Under the pieces are notes generated by a model. It did no database searches. It was not told the DNA's origin and worked only from the letters and a program-made list of their open reading frames with translations. Positions 51,045-59,896 of a DNA stretch of 64,000 nt are shown here, piece by piece; within the stretch, counting starts at the first letter, position 1, and each line of letters begins with the position of its first letter. A program made the position numbers and the translations under genes. The stretch comes from Imperialibacter sp. EC-SDR9 (GTDB lineage Bacteria; Bacteroidota; Bacteroidia; Cytophagales; Cyclobacteriaceae), in the NCBI RefSeq assembly GCF_902498805.1, contig NZ_LR701590.1, forward strand, positions 1-64,000. The letters are read 5' to 3'.

Positions 51045-51051
51045 TGACTTT

Positions 51052-53160
51052 CTACCTTACGAAAGCAGCGGCGACGCCGCCGTCAACGTTCAATATATTG
51101 CCGGTACTTTTGCTAAGCAAGCCTCCGGTAAATGCGAATACTGCATTGGCAATGTCGACTGTGCCGATGATCTCATTCAGCAAAGTACGCTTAGCGTAGA
51201 AAGCAGGCAATTCTTCGACGGTTACACCGTAGGCTTTGGCACGACCTTCGGCCCACTTGCCTTCCCATATTTTGCTGCCTTCAATTACAGCATCCGGGTT
51301 CACAACGTTTACCCTGATTTTTTCTGGCCCAAGCTCTGCTGCCAGTAGCCTGCTCATGTGTGCCTGTGCAGCTTTGGCGGAGCCATACACCACGTTGTTT
51401 GGCCCGGAAACCAATGCATTCTTACTGACAATATTCACTATGTCGCCGCCTAGTCCTTGTGCACGCAGAATATCGACACCCGCTTGAGATACCAAAAACT
51501 GTCCCTTGGTAAGCACATCCATCAGCAGGTCGTAGTCTTGCTCCGATGTATCAGTTATTGACTTGCTGATCGCCAATCCAGCTGAGTTCACAATAACATC
51601 AACGCCTCCAAATTCCAAGCACGCTTTTTTGAACGCCACTTTGATACTTTCTGGATTTGTGACGTCCATTTTTGCGTAGGTCGACACGTCCCTTTTGTAA
51701 GTTTTATTGGCTGCGGCGGCTCTGTCTTCATCGATATCTGTGATGATTACGCAGGCGCCTTCGGCTGCCAACTTATCGGCAATGGCCTTCCCAATACCGC
51801 CAGCACTTCCGGTAATGAGCGCCACTTTGCGGGACATGGGTTGCTCCTTTGGCATGCGTTGCAGCTTGGCTTCTTCCAATAGCCAGTACTCAATATCAAA
51901 GGCCTCCTGCAAAGGCAGGGCTACGTATTCAGAAATGGCTTCTGCCCCACGCATCACGTTGATAGCGTTGATGTAGAATTCTGACGCCACTCTGGTTGTC
52001 TGTTTGTTTTTTGCAAAAGAGAACATGCCTACACCCGGCCAGATGATGACCACAGGATTTGGATCACGCATGGCGGGGCTGTTGCTGCGCTTGTGATCAT
52101 TGTAGTATTTCGCATACATTTCTCTGTACGCCTGGAAATAGGGTTCCAATTGCTTTTTGATGGCCGCTTTGTCACTCAGGTCTGCGTCTTTTGGTAAGTC
52201 GAGCACCAAAGGCCTGATCTTGGTTCGCAGGAAGTGGTCAGGACAGCTGGTGCCAAGTGGTGCCAGGCGCTCAAGGTCTTTGCTATTGGCAAACTGCAGC
52301 ACCTTTTCGTCATCAGTGAAATGGCCAACCATGCGGTCGTAGCTTGACGCAAGGCCCCTTAACACCGGGGCTAGTTGCGCTGCCTGGTCTTTTCTTTTTT
52401 CAGGAGAAAGGGACTCCAGTATTTGCCCACCAAAAACTGGTCTTTTTTTGCCGTAGTTCTGCTCCAGGTACTCGCTCGCTATGTCAATTACCTCAAGACT
52501 GTTGATGTAGCAGTCATAGGCTGTGTCGCCCCAGGTGAACAGGCCGTGGCCGCCCAACATGATGCCTCTTATGCCAGGATTATCTGCCAGCGACTGTTTC
52601 AATTGAAGGCCCAGATCAAAACCAGGGCGCTGCCATGGCACCCACGAAATCTGGCCTTTGAAAAGGTCTTTGGTTATTTGCTCTCCGTCCTTCGATGCTG
52701 CGATGGCTATGGCTGCATCGGGGTGCAGGTGATCTATATGTTTGAAAGGCAGGAAGCCATGTAGTGGTGTATCGATCGACGGTGCTTTGGAGTCGAGGTC
52801 GTAGATGCAGTGGTTGAAAAGCGCCACCATTTCGTCTTCGAACTCAAGGCCGCGGTATACGTTTTCCAGCGACCGAAGCTTGTCATTGTAAAGCCCGGCC
52901 AACCCGCTGCGAGTAAGTGTGCCTATGTCTCCGCCGGATCCTTTGATCCACATCACTTCTACTTCTTTACCTGTTAGCGGATCCTTCTCCATGGTTTTGC
53001 AGCTGGTGTTGCCGCCGCCGTAGTTGGTGATGCGCAGGTCGGCACCTAGAATGTTGGAGCGATACAGGAGGAGGGCAACTTCATCGCCTTTTAGCTGGGC
53101 CGCTTTTGCGTCGTCCCATAGGTAGTTGACGTGTTTGAATGTTTTTGCGGGTGCACTCAT
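51052..53160 (-). CDS. rhaEW: Bifunctional L-rhamnulose-1-phosphate aldolase / L-lactaldehyde dehydrogenase (RhaEW)
   Basis: 702 residues with two enzymes in one chain. Residues 1 to about 425 form a class II aldolase (AraD-like) domain with ITNYGGGNTSCKT, MWIKGSGGDIGTL, HIDHLHPDAAIAIAASKDG holding metal His residues and MLGGHGLFTWGD. Residues from about 445 form an SDR dehydrogenase with ALITGSAGGIGKAIAD, VNSAGLA, catalytic YGSAK and LNVDGGVAAAF. The pair splits rhamnulose 1-phosphate to DHAP and L-lactaldehyde and oxidises the latter to L-lactate. It is first in the rhamnose-lut operon, divergent from the GntR regulator. Confidence 0.93.
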   Translation of the reverse strand: MSAPAKTFKHVNYLWDDAKAAQLKGDEVALLLYRSNILGADLRITNYGGGNTSCKTMEKDPLTGKEVEVMWIKGSGGDIGTLTRSGLAGLYNDKLRSLENVYRGLEFEDEMVALFNHCIYDLDSKAPSIDTPLHGFLPFKHIDHLHPDAAIAIAASKDGEQITKDLFKGQISWVPWQRPGFDLGLQLKQSLADNPGIRGIMLGGHGLFTWGDTAYDCYINSLEVIDIASEYLEQNYGKKRPVFGGQILESLSPEKRKDQAAQLAPVLRGLASSYDRMVGHFTDDEKVLQFANSKDLERLAPLGTSCPDHFLRTKIRPLVLDLPKDADLSDKAAIKKQLEPYFQAYREMYAKYYNDHKRSNSPAMRDPNPVVIIWPGVGMFSFAKNKQTTRVASEFYINAINVMRGAEAISEYVALPLQEAFDIEYWLLEEAKLQRMPKEQPMSRKVALITGSAGGIGKAIADKLAAEGACVIITDIDEDRAAAANKTYKRDVSTYAKMDVTNPESIKVAFKKACLEFGGVDVIVNSAGLAISKSITDTSEQDYDLLMDVLTKGQFLVSQAGVDILRAQGLGGDIVNIVSKNALVSGPNNVVYGSAKAAQAHMSRLLAAELGPEKIRVNVVNPDAVIEGSKIWEGKWAEGRAKAYGVTVEELPAFYAKRTLLNEIIGTVDIANAVFAFTGGLLSKSTGNILNVDGGVAAAFVR

Positions 53161-53310
53161 GGTGTTATTGTATTAAAAGTTTTGTCGTCATTGTTAAGTT
53201 AAGAACGGACCGTCGCAAAGAGAACGTTTCGACAAGCCCGGCATGACATCTCGTTTCGAGACGTTATACATCAAAAATCAGTATCTGTTGTCTCATCACT
53301 GTCATGCACT

Positions 53311-53319
53311 ATACTGTAT
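53311..53319. promoter_or_regulatory. ATACTGTAT dyad, candidate GntR operator
   Basis: A 9-bp perfect dyad (ATAC-T-GTAT) in the 222-bp divergent region, 22 bp upstream of the predicted regulator -7 element and 151 bp upstream of the aldolase/dehydrogenase gene. Short AT-edged dyads of this size are usual for GntR regulators. A second dyad, CTCGTTTCGAG, lies at 53252-53262. Confidence 0.35.
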
Positions 53320-53340
53320 GCGCTGTTTTTTTGTGTTTAA

Positions 53341-53348
53341 TATATTTG
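53341..53348 (+). promoter_or_regulatory. -7 element (TATATTTG) of the GntR regulator gene
   Basis: TATATTTG matches TAnnTTTG exactly and lies 35 bp before the GTG start. The expected -33 TTTG is not well placed; TTTTTTTG at 53325-53332 is too close. Confidence 0.4.
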
Positions 53349-53382
53349 TAACATTGGTTGTTGGTGAATAAACCCTATTAGT

Positions 53383-54417
53383 GTGTTGGAAGAGCTGTTG
53401 CTGGATATCAGAGAGAAATCGAGTGTGCCTAAATACAAGCAGATCGTAGGCAGCGTTATTTCCAGCATTGAAGCTGGAAAAATCAAGTATGGACAGAAGC
53501 TGCCATCCATCAATCAGGTGAGCTACGATTACCTTCTTGCCAGGGATACAGTGGAGAAGGCATACAATGAGCTGAAGGAGCTTGGCGTGATAGCAGCTGT
53601 GAAGGGCAAGGGATACTATATCAGCAACTCGGCACCTAAATCGCAACTCAAGGTGCTCATGCTCTTCAATAAGTTGAGTACTTATAAGAAGGAGATATAC
53701 AACTCCATTGCACAGGAGTTGGGAGAAAAAGCGCACATCGATTTTTTTGTTTATCACTGCGATTTCGAACTTTTCGAGAAGATACTTACCGAGCACCTTA
53801 CTGGCTACAGCTATTTTGTGCTAATGCCTCATTTTGCCGACCTGAATGTGGAAAAGCTGAATTCCTTGCTATCCAAAATACCCAGGGAGAAAATAATCAT
53901 TCTGGATAACCGCATAGAAGGAGTAAATCACTTTAGTGGCTGCGTTTATCAGGACTTCAAAATGGATATTTATAATGCCCTGTCAGAAGCCAAAGAAAAG
54001 CTGAGCCGCTACAAAAAGCTTATCCTTGTGTTTCCCAAAAACGAAACGTATCCCTATACCAAAGACATTGTCACAGGTTTCAGAAGATTTTGTGGGTTCA
54101 GCAATGTGCCCCATGAGATTATCAGCGAAATAGGTTCTGAACACGTGATTGAAAGGAATACGGCTTATGTGGTCATTGAAGAAAGTGATCTGGTGAACCT
54201 GATCAAGCTTCAGCGGGCCAATGGAATGGAGCTGGCCAAAGATGTTGGCATCATTTCGTACAATGACACCCCGCTTAAAGAAGTGCTTAGCGACGGCATT
54301 TCTGTAATTACGACCGATTTCCGCAAAATGGGGAAGCTGGCTGCGAAGGCCATGCTGGAAAATAGCCCGATGGAGGTGAAGAACGACTTTCGGTTTATTG
54401 AGCGGAAGTCGGTGTAG
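53383..54417 (+). CDS. GntR-family regulator, probable rhamnose operon regulator
   Basis: 344 residues with a GTG start (VLEELLLDIREKSSVPKYKQ). An N-terminal winged helix spans about residues 10-80 with KYGQKLPSINQVSYDYLLARDTVEKAY. The C-terminal ligand domain is of the LacI/periplasmic-binding-protein type rather than FadR type: MPHFADLNVEKL, IILDNRIEGVNHFSGCVYQD, DVGIISYNDTPLKEVLSDGISVITTDF. This combination fits sugar-sensing GntR regulators of Bacteroidetes. Divergence from the rhamnose genes suggests it responds to rhamnose or an intermediate. The exact ligand is unproven. Confidence 0.87.
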   Translation: MLEELLLDIREKSSVPKYKQIVGSVISSIEAGKIKYGQKLPSINQVSYDYLLARDTVEKAYNELKELGVIAAVKGKGYYISNSAPKSQLKVLMLFNKLSTYKKEIYNSIAQELGEKAHIDFFVYHCDFELFEKILTEHLTGYSYFVLMPHFADLNVEKLNSLLSKIPREKIIILDNRIEGVNHFSGCVYQDFKMDIYNALSEAKEKLSRYKKLILVFPKNETYPYTKDIVTGFRRFCGFSNVPHEIISEIGSEHVIERNTAYVVIEESDLVNLIKLQRANGMELAKDVGIISYNDTPLKEVLSDGISVITTDFRKMGKLAAKAMLENSPMEVKNDFRFIERKSV

Positions 54418-54463
54418 CTATTAGTCGAGTTAATTTTTTAACTTGGGTATAATATTTTTCGAT

Positions 54464-54658
54464 ATGAAAAACGAAGAAAGAATTATCGAGCTTTTGATGG
54501 AGTACATCTCCAGGACTGACAAAATGGAGAAAGAATTCAAGGAAGAGATGGTTCAGCTCCGACGTGATTTTAATCAAACCAACTCACGACAAGAGGCACT
54601 GATGCAAGAGATATTCAAGCTCTCCAAAAGAGTCGGCAAGCTGGAGGATGAATCTTAG
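54464..54658 (+). CDS. Small coiled-coil protein of unknown function
   Basis: 64 residues from ATG 54464 (MKNEERIIELLMEYIS). The composition is highly charged and heptad-like throughout (KMEKEFKEEMVQLRRDF, IFKLSKRVGKLEDES), predicting one long helix or coiled coil with no membrane segment. It lies 46 bp after the GntR gene on the same strand, with TATAATATTTTTC just upstream as a possible promoter. Codon use looks like neighbouring genes. No family is recognised. Confidence 0.5.
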   Translation: MKNEERIIELLMEYISRTDKMEKEFKEEMVQLRRDFNQTNSRQEALMQEIFKLSKRVGKLEDES

Positions 54659-54779
54659 CACAAGCACTTGCCAAAGTTTCCGTGGTTGCAGATCCTAATG
54701 ATAAATATTATTTCGTCAATTTCGACTGGCCTTGTCTTTTCTGTTCAGGTTCGTGAGTAAGTAGATTTTTCCTACTACT

Positions 54780-55748
54780 TCAACTCCACTTCCTCAACCC
54801 CAGCAACCTCTCCCCCAGCTCGGTAAGCTTGGCCGTTTCATAGTGCTTCTCCTCCCATTTTCTCGGGTCTCCCGGGAAGGCATATCCTTCTGGTGTCTTG
54901 CGTTTTTGCCATGATTCTATGCGCCATTGTCTGAGCTTTTCATCGTGTCCCCTCGCTGGCATCATAGAGAGGTACTGTGCCATTCGTACTTTGTTGACAC
55001 TCCTATTGGGACGGATGCCATGAGCGAGCAGGCTGTTGAAAATGAGCAGATCGCCAGGCTCAAGCTTCACCTTTACAACCTCAAATCCTGATATATCGGG
55101 TTTGAACCGATCTCTGTCTTTTGGCTGTGTAAGCTTCCAGGTCTCGTAAGTACGGAAAAGCTCCGGCACGCACTGAAAGCCCCCAATGTTTTCGTCGGTT
55201 TGGTCACTAAGGGCCAGCACACCCTGCACATTTTGAGGCTTGGTTTCGGGGTCGTAGTCCCAGTGCATAAATCCTTTGAAGTCGTGGCCAGGTCGCAAAG
55301 GCAGGTTAAGGTTGGCTCTGTCGATGGTGACCCAAAGCTTTTCTGTTCCCCAAATGTCTGCAAAAGCATCGTGCACTCTTGGAGTTTGCCGGTTGTCCCA
55401 CAGGTACTGGTGATTAAAGATTTCCACCATGCCGCTATGGTGTAGCTCTTTCATTTCCATCAGTGCCCTTGGCGGGGCGTACCATGTGTTTGGATTGTCA
55501 GGGTCTTTTTCTTCAAACTCCCAGATCAGTTTGGCCAGCCGCTCGACTTGCGCTTTTGGCACGGCCTGTTTGATTACAATGTAGCCGTTGCGCACCCAAA
55601 AATTCCAATCGTCTTCACTCAGCACTTTCAATGGCTGCCAGGCAGACCGGTCGTTAAGGGTAAATTCTTCGTAGATAGCCGTGGACTTATTCTGTTCTCC
55701 GTCGTCGGGAACAAAAGGTTGTGCATTTTTTGGAGCGAGCGACTGCAT
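54780..55748 (-). CDS. Phytanoyl-CoA dioxygenase (PhyH) family protein
   Basis: 322 residues of the Fe(II)/2-oxoglutarate oxygenase fold. GYIVIKQAVPKAQVERLAKL begins the domain. The facial triad is visible as HWDYDPETKP (HxD) and the distal His in NSLLAHGIRPNRS with the 2-oxoglutarate Arg shortly after. Bacterial PhyH-family members hydroxylate diverse small molecules and the substrate is not predictable. It is divergent from the giant DUF6807/PVC lipoprotein gene (166-bp gap), a possible functional link. Confidence 0.85.
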   Translation of the reverse strand: MQSLAPKNAQPFVPDDGEQNKSTAIYEEFTLNDRSAWQPLKVLSEDDWNFWVRNGYIVIKQAVPKAQVERLAKLIWEFEEKDPDNPNTWYAPPRALMEMKELHHSGMVEIFNHQYLWDNRQTPRVHDAFADIWGTEKLWVTIDRANLNLPLRPGHDFKGFMHWDYDPETKPQNVQGVLALSDQTDENIGGFQCVPELFRTYETWKLTQPKDRDRFKPDISGFEVVKVKLEPGDLLIFNSLLAHGIRPNRSVNKVRMAQYLSMMPARGHDEKLRQWRIESWQKRKTPEGYAFPGDPRKWEEKHYETAKLTELGERLLGLRKWS

Positions 55749-55914
55749 AATTGAAAAGATACGAAGAAGAAATTGCGAAACTTTTCATTGAGGTGATTTT
55801 TGTTGTTCAATCATTCGCCGGCAGCACGTGTTCTGCCGCTGCTCACCATGCCTGTTATGATTGATCGTAGAAATCACTAAATTGACTTTACCTAAACTAT
55901 ATAGCATACCTGCG

Positions 55915-58900
55915 ATGAATTTACAAAACTACAGGGCCTCGTCTACTGGCTCATTTGCTCCCTATTTGCCAATATTGACGGCTCTGTTGCTTGGAATGCT
56001 GCTGATCGAGGGCTGTAAGCCACAGACCAAAGGAGATCAGGAAACAACTGTTTCCACTGCTGATTCCACCATTCTAAAAGTGGTGCAGGACAATCAAGCC
56101 AATACCATTTCCATATTCCGGGCGGGCGAAAACGAGCCTATTGTTACGCAAAATGTAAGACCCGATTTCCGCCCTTACTTGCATCCCATTGTAGCCCCAG
56201 ACGGCAAGGGTCAGCTCACGGAATACAGCCCGGGGCACCACAAACATCAAACGGGCCTCTACTGGGGCTTTACCAGGGTAAATGACCGGGACTACTTCCA
56301 TCATCCCGAAGGTGACTACTGGCGGAAAGTGTCGGCAGAAGTGATTGAAGCCGAAGGCAAGGTGGTGAAATGGCAAACGGTTTATGACCTGCTTGATGAG
56401 CAGGGCAATCCCGTGCTGACAGAAACTCAAAACTGGTCGATGAGGGAGACGGGAGGCAAGTTCTTGCTTGACCTCGAATGGAACGGGCTTGGCAAAACAG
56501 ACGTCACTATTGGCGAGTATGACTACGGCGGACTATTCCTTCGGATGCCATGGGTAGAAGGTATCAAAGGGGAAGTGGTGAATGCCGCCCGTCAGAAGAA
56601 TGAAAAAGCCGAAGGTCAGCGGGCATACTGGGTGGACGCCGGCATGCAGGTAGCTGGTCGTGATGACCTGGCGCACATCGCCATTCTCGATCACAAGGAA
56701 AACAAGGGCTTTCCACAGACGTGGAGAGTGGATGGCCAGCTAGGCATTGGCCCGGCCCGTGCCCGCATGGGCGACTGGACAATTGCCAAAGGAGAAACAG
56801 AGACTATCAAACATGAGATTGTGGTCTACACAGGCGAACTCAATGATGTGGAAATGACCGAAACATGGCAAGACTACGTGGGCGATCATAATATGTACTC
56901 CACAGCAGTACTTTGGGGCATAGCCCAGGAAGAGGGAAGAAATGCCAAATTTCTGAAGCCCGAAGAGGCAGTGGAGGCCATGACAGTCAAAGATGGCTAC
57001 GACGTAAACGTGTGGGCGGCCGAGCCTATGATGTCGCAGCCGATGGCTTTTTGCTGGGATGACAAGGGAAGGCTGTGGATTGCAGAAAACAAAGACTATG
57101 AGTCGAGGGGATATGGTTTCTCAAAAGCGGGAAACAGCCGGATACTTATCCTGGAAGACACCGACCATGATGGTGTCGCCGATAGCCGCAAAGTGTTTCT
57201 TGAGGGTATTGCTTTTCCTTCGGCGATAGCCGTTGGTTTCGATGGTGTGTTTGTTGGCGCACCACCTAACCTGCTTTTTGTGCCTGACAAAAACCATGAT
57301 GATAAAGCCGAAATGGATGACATCGAAGTTCGGCTGACAGGCTGGGGCATCCGTGACAGACACGAAACACTGAATAGCTTTCACTGGGGGCCTGATGGCT
57401 GGCTTTACGGTTTGCAGGGGTTTGCCACACCTTCCAAAGTGAAACTGGCGAAAGGAAAAGGCCGGATATATGGTCACAATGATCCTTTTCCTGAAGACAT
57501 ATTTGAAGGAAAAGGCACCGATATCAACGGAGGCGTTTGGCGCTACCATCCTACCAAAGATGAATTCGAAGTAGTATCACATGGGTTCAGCAATCCGTGG
57601 GGCATAGACTTTGACGCAAAAGGGCAGCTGTTTATCAGCGCTTGCGTTATACCACACCTCTGGCACGTAATTCCCGGAGGTATTTATCATCGCCAGGGCG
57701 GGCAGCACTTCAATCCTTACGTGTATAATGACATAAAAACGATTGCCGACCACCGGCATCGTTCTGCCCATGGCGGCTTGAGAATCTACCAGTCTGACGC
57801 TTTTCCTGCGGAGCAGCAAGGCCGCCTGTTCATGGCCAATATCCATGAGCATGCCGTGTTGTCGGATGTGTTGGAGCCCAAAGGCTCTGGCTTCGTTGGC
57901 CACCATGGTGAAGAGTTTTTGATGGCCAACAATGCGCAGTGGGTAGGGTTCAGCATGGAGCTGGGGCCGGAAGGAGCGCTGTACGTGCTCGACTGGCACG
58001 ACGCAGATATTTGCGGCAAGGAGGTGCTCAATGAAGAAACTGGCCGCATTTTCAGGATCGCACCGAAGCAGTCGCTGGCAGAAAACTGGGAAGGACGATA
58101 CAGTGACCTGAGCAAAATGACCGATGATCAGCTTGTAGCGCTTCAAACGAACAAGAGCTCATGGCATGCCAGAAGAGCCAGGCTTATTCTTCAGGGAAGA
58201 GCAGCAAAAGCGCCTCTGGCAAAGGAGGTGCATGACCAGCTTCGAAAGATATACCAGAACAACACCAGCACAGATTTTAGGCTAAATGCCATGTGGGCCT
58301 TGCACGTGACCAGGGGCTTTACCGAAGCTCAGCTCATAGAAGCGTTGGGTGATAAGGATGAATACGTGCGTGGCTGGGCTGTTCAATTGCTAAGCGAAGA
58401 CAAGGCTCCGGTGCAGGCTGTGGAGAAATTTGTGGCCATGGGAGAGAAAGATAAATCGGCTGTGGTGAGGCTTTACCTTGCCTCGGCGCTTCAGCGCATT
58501 CAGCCGGAACAAAAATGGGCGGTTGCCGAAGCTTTGATGAGTCACGCTGAAGACGTGGAAGACCATAACCTGCCAAAAATGATCTGGTTTGGCACGGAGC
58601 CCCTCGTGGCTGAAAATCCTGACAGGGCACTCCAGCTTGCAGCAAAAAGCAAAATCCCAATGCTCGCAGAATACATTGCCAGACGGGTGGTGGATGCGGA
58701 CGCCACAGAGAAACTTATCGCAGCCATCGGGAAGAAGCCTGAAACAACGCTGAGCATGCTGGAAGGCATGCGCAATGGATTGGAGGGACGCACCGATTTG
58801 AGTGCACCGGCCAGTTGGCAGAAAGTGTATGACAACCTGCAGAGCTCCCGGGATGTGAAGGTGAAGCAACTGGCATTGGAGGTAGCGCAGTTCTACGGAG

Positions 58901-59808
58901 ACACCGAGGCAGCCAAACAATACCTGGCCACGCTGAAGAACAAAAACACACCTATTGACCAACGATTGAAAGCGTTGAATTCTCTCGCCGATCAGCAGCG
59001 GGAAGAGCTTGTTCGGGAAATCCCAACTTTATTGAATGAGGAGGCTTTGCGGATCGATGTGATCAGGGCCGTAGCTGCCTTTGACGACAACTCATTGGGC
59101 CAGCTGCTCATCGATAAGTACGCAAGCTTCAACAGGCAGGAGAAACTGGAAGCTGTGCAAACGCTGGCCTCCAGGCCTGAATATGGATGGTCGCTCACTC
59201 AGGCTATAAAAAGCGAAAAAATTCCCAAGCCTGATGTACCAGCCTATGTGGCTCGTCAGCTAAGGCGGGTGGTTGGGAGTGGGTTTGTTGAAGTTTGGGG
59301 GCCTATCGACGAATTGGGATCGGACATAGCCGCCGATTACAAGAAGTACACAGCGCTGCTGACTGATCAGGCTATTGCAAGCGCCAATGTCGTCAATGGT
59401 AAAATGATTTTTCAGCGTACTTGCGGTGCCTGCCACAAAATGTATGGCGAAGGTGGCAGCATTGGGCCCGAGCTGACTGGCTCCAATCGGGCCAACCTCG
59501 ACTACCTGCTGAGCAACGTCCTTGATCCTAGCGGCGAAATTCAGGATGACTACAAAATGGTGGTCATCACCACCAGAGACGGGCGCACCTACTCAGGCAA
59601 CGTGAATGCGGAAAATGAGCGGCAACTAACCCTTAGAGTTGTAGGACAGGATGCGGTGGTGATCAATAAGTCCGACATTCAGTCAAGGGAAGAATCGGCT
59701 AATTCGATGATGCCCCCGGGATTGTTCAAGACGCTGACCGATAAAGAGGTCATCGATTTGGTGGGCTACCTGAGAACATCACAGCAGATAGCTCCCAGTG
59801 CCGAGTGA
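55915..59808 (+). CDS. Giant lipoprotein: DUF6807 (PmoA-like), PVC-type dehydrogenase propeller, HEAT and cytochrome c domains
   Basis: About 1297 residues from ATG 55915; a TTG further upstream is unlikely. The lipoprotein signal is LLGMLLIEGC. A DUF6807/PmoA-like domain follows (RPYLHPIVAPDGKGQLTEYS, HHKHQTGLYWGFTRVNDRDY), then a PVC beta-propeller (AFCWDDKGRLWIAENKDYES, LEDTDHDGVADSRKVF, GPDGWLYGLQGF), HEAT-like repeats and a C-terminal cytochrome c domain with CGACH (Cys1170, Cys1173, His1174) and distal Met near SMMPPG. It is probably a periplasmic sugar or polyol dehydrogenase that delivers electrons to heme. It parallels the copper-type protein at 28-32 kb. Confidence 0.9.
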   Translation: MNLQNYRASSTGSFAPYLPILTALLLGMLLIEGCKPQTKGDQETTVSTADSTILKVVQDNQANTISIFRAGENEPIVTQNVRPDFRPYLHPIVAPDGKGQLTEYSPGHHKHQTGLYWGFTRVNDRDYFHHPEGDYWRKVSAEVIEAEGKVVKWQTVYDLLDEQGNPVLTETQNWSMRETGGKFLLDLEWNGLGKTDVTIGEYDYGGLFLRMPWVEGIKGEVVNAARQKNEKAEGQRAYWVDAGMQVAGRDDLAHIAILDHKENKGFPQTWRVDGQLGIGPARARMGDWTIAKGETETIKHEIVVYTGELNDVEMTETWQDYVGDHNMYSTAVLWGIAQEEGRNAKFLKPEEAVEAMTVKDGYDVNVWAAEPMMSQPMAFCWDDKGRLWIAENKDYESRGYGFSKAGNSRILILEDTDHDGVADSRKVFLEGIAFPSAIAVGFDGVFVGAPPNLLFVPDKNHDDKAEMDDIEVRLTGWGIRDRHETLNSFHWGPDGWLYGLQGFATPSKVKLAKGKGRIYGHNDPFPEDIFEGKGTDINGGVWRYHPTKDEFEVVSHGFSNPWGIDFDAKGQLFISACVIPHLWHVIPGGIYHRQGGQHFNPYVYNDIKTIADHRHRSAHGGLRIYQSDAFPAEQQGRLFMANIHEHAVLSDVLEPKGSGFVGHHGEEFLMANNAQWVGFSMELGPEGALYVLDWHDADICGKEVLNEETGRIFRIAPKQSLAENWEGRYSDLSKMTDDQLVALQTNKSSWHARRARLILQGRAAKAPLAKEVHDQLRKIYQNNTSTDFRLNAMWALHVTRGFTEAQLIEALGDKDEYVRGWAVQLLSEDKAPVQAVEKFVAMGEKDKSAVVRLYLASALQRIQPEQKWAVAEALMSHAEDVEDHNLPKMIWFGTEPLVAENPDRALQLAAKSKIPMLAEYIARRVVDADATEKLIAAIGKKPETTLSMLEGMRNGLEGRTDLSAPASWQKVYDNLQSSRDVKVKQLALEVAQFYGDTEAAKQYLATLKNKNTPIDQRLKALNSLADQQREELVREIPTLLNEEALRIDVIRAVAAFDDNSLGQLLIDKYASFNRQEKLEAVQTLASRPEYGWSLTQAIKSEKIPKPDVPAYVARQLRRVVGSGFVEVWGPIDELGSDIAADYKKYTALLTDQAIASANVVNGKMIFQRTCGACHKMYGEGGSIGPELTGSNRANLDYLLSNVLDPSGEIQDDYKMVVITTRDGRTYSGNVNAENERQLTLRVVGQDAVVINKSDIQSREESANSMMPPGLFKTLTDKEVIDLVGYLRTSQQIAPSAE

Positions 59809-59896
59809 TCTTTTTCTTTTTAGGCACAGTAATCATTTTTGGTACACATAAAGGAATGCCGGAGCTAATAAATCTCCGTCAATAGAAGAAAAAGTT

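Noticed and set aside
58390-58962. A 190-codon minus-strand open frame inside the DUF6807/PVC gene
   Set aside because: It is antisense to well-conserved HEAT-like sequence, has no family features, and overlaps other shadow frames in the same place.
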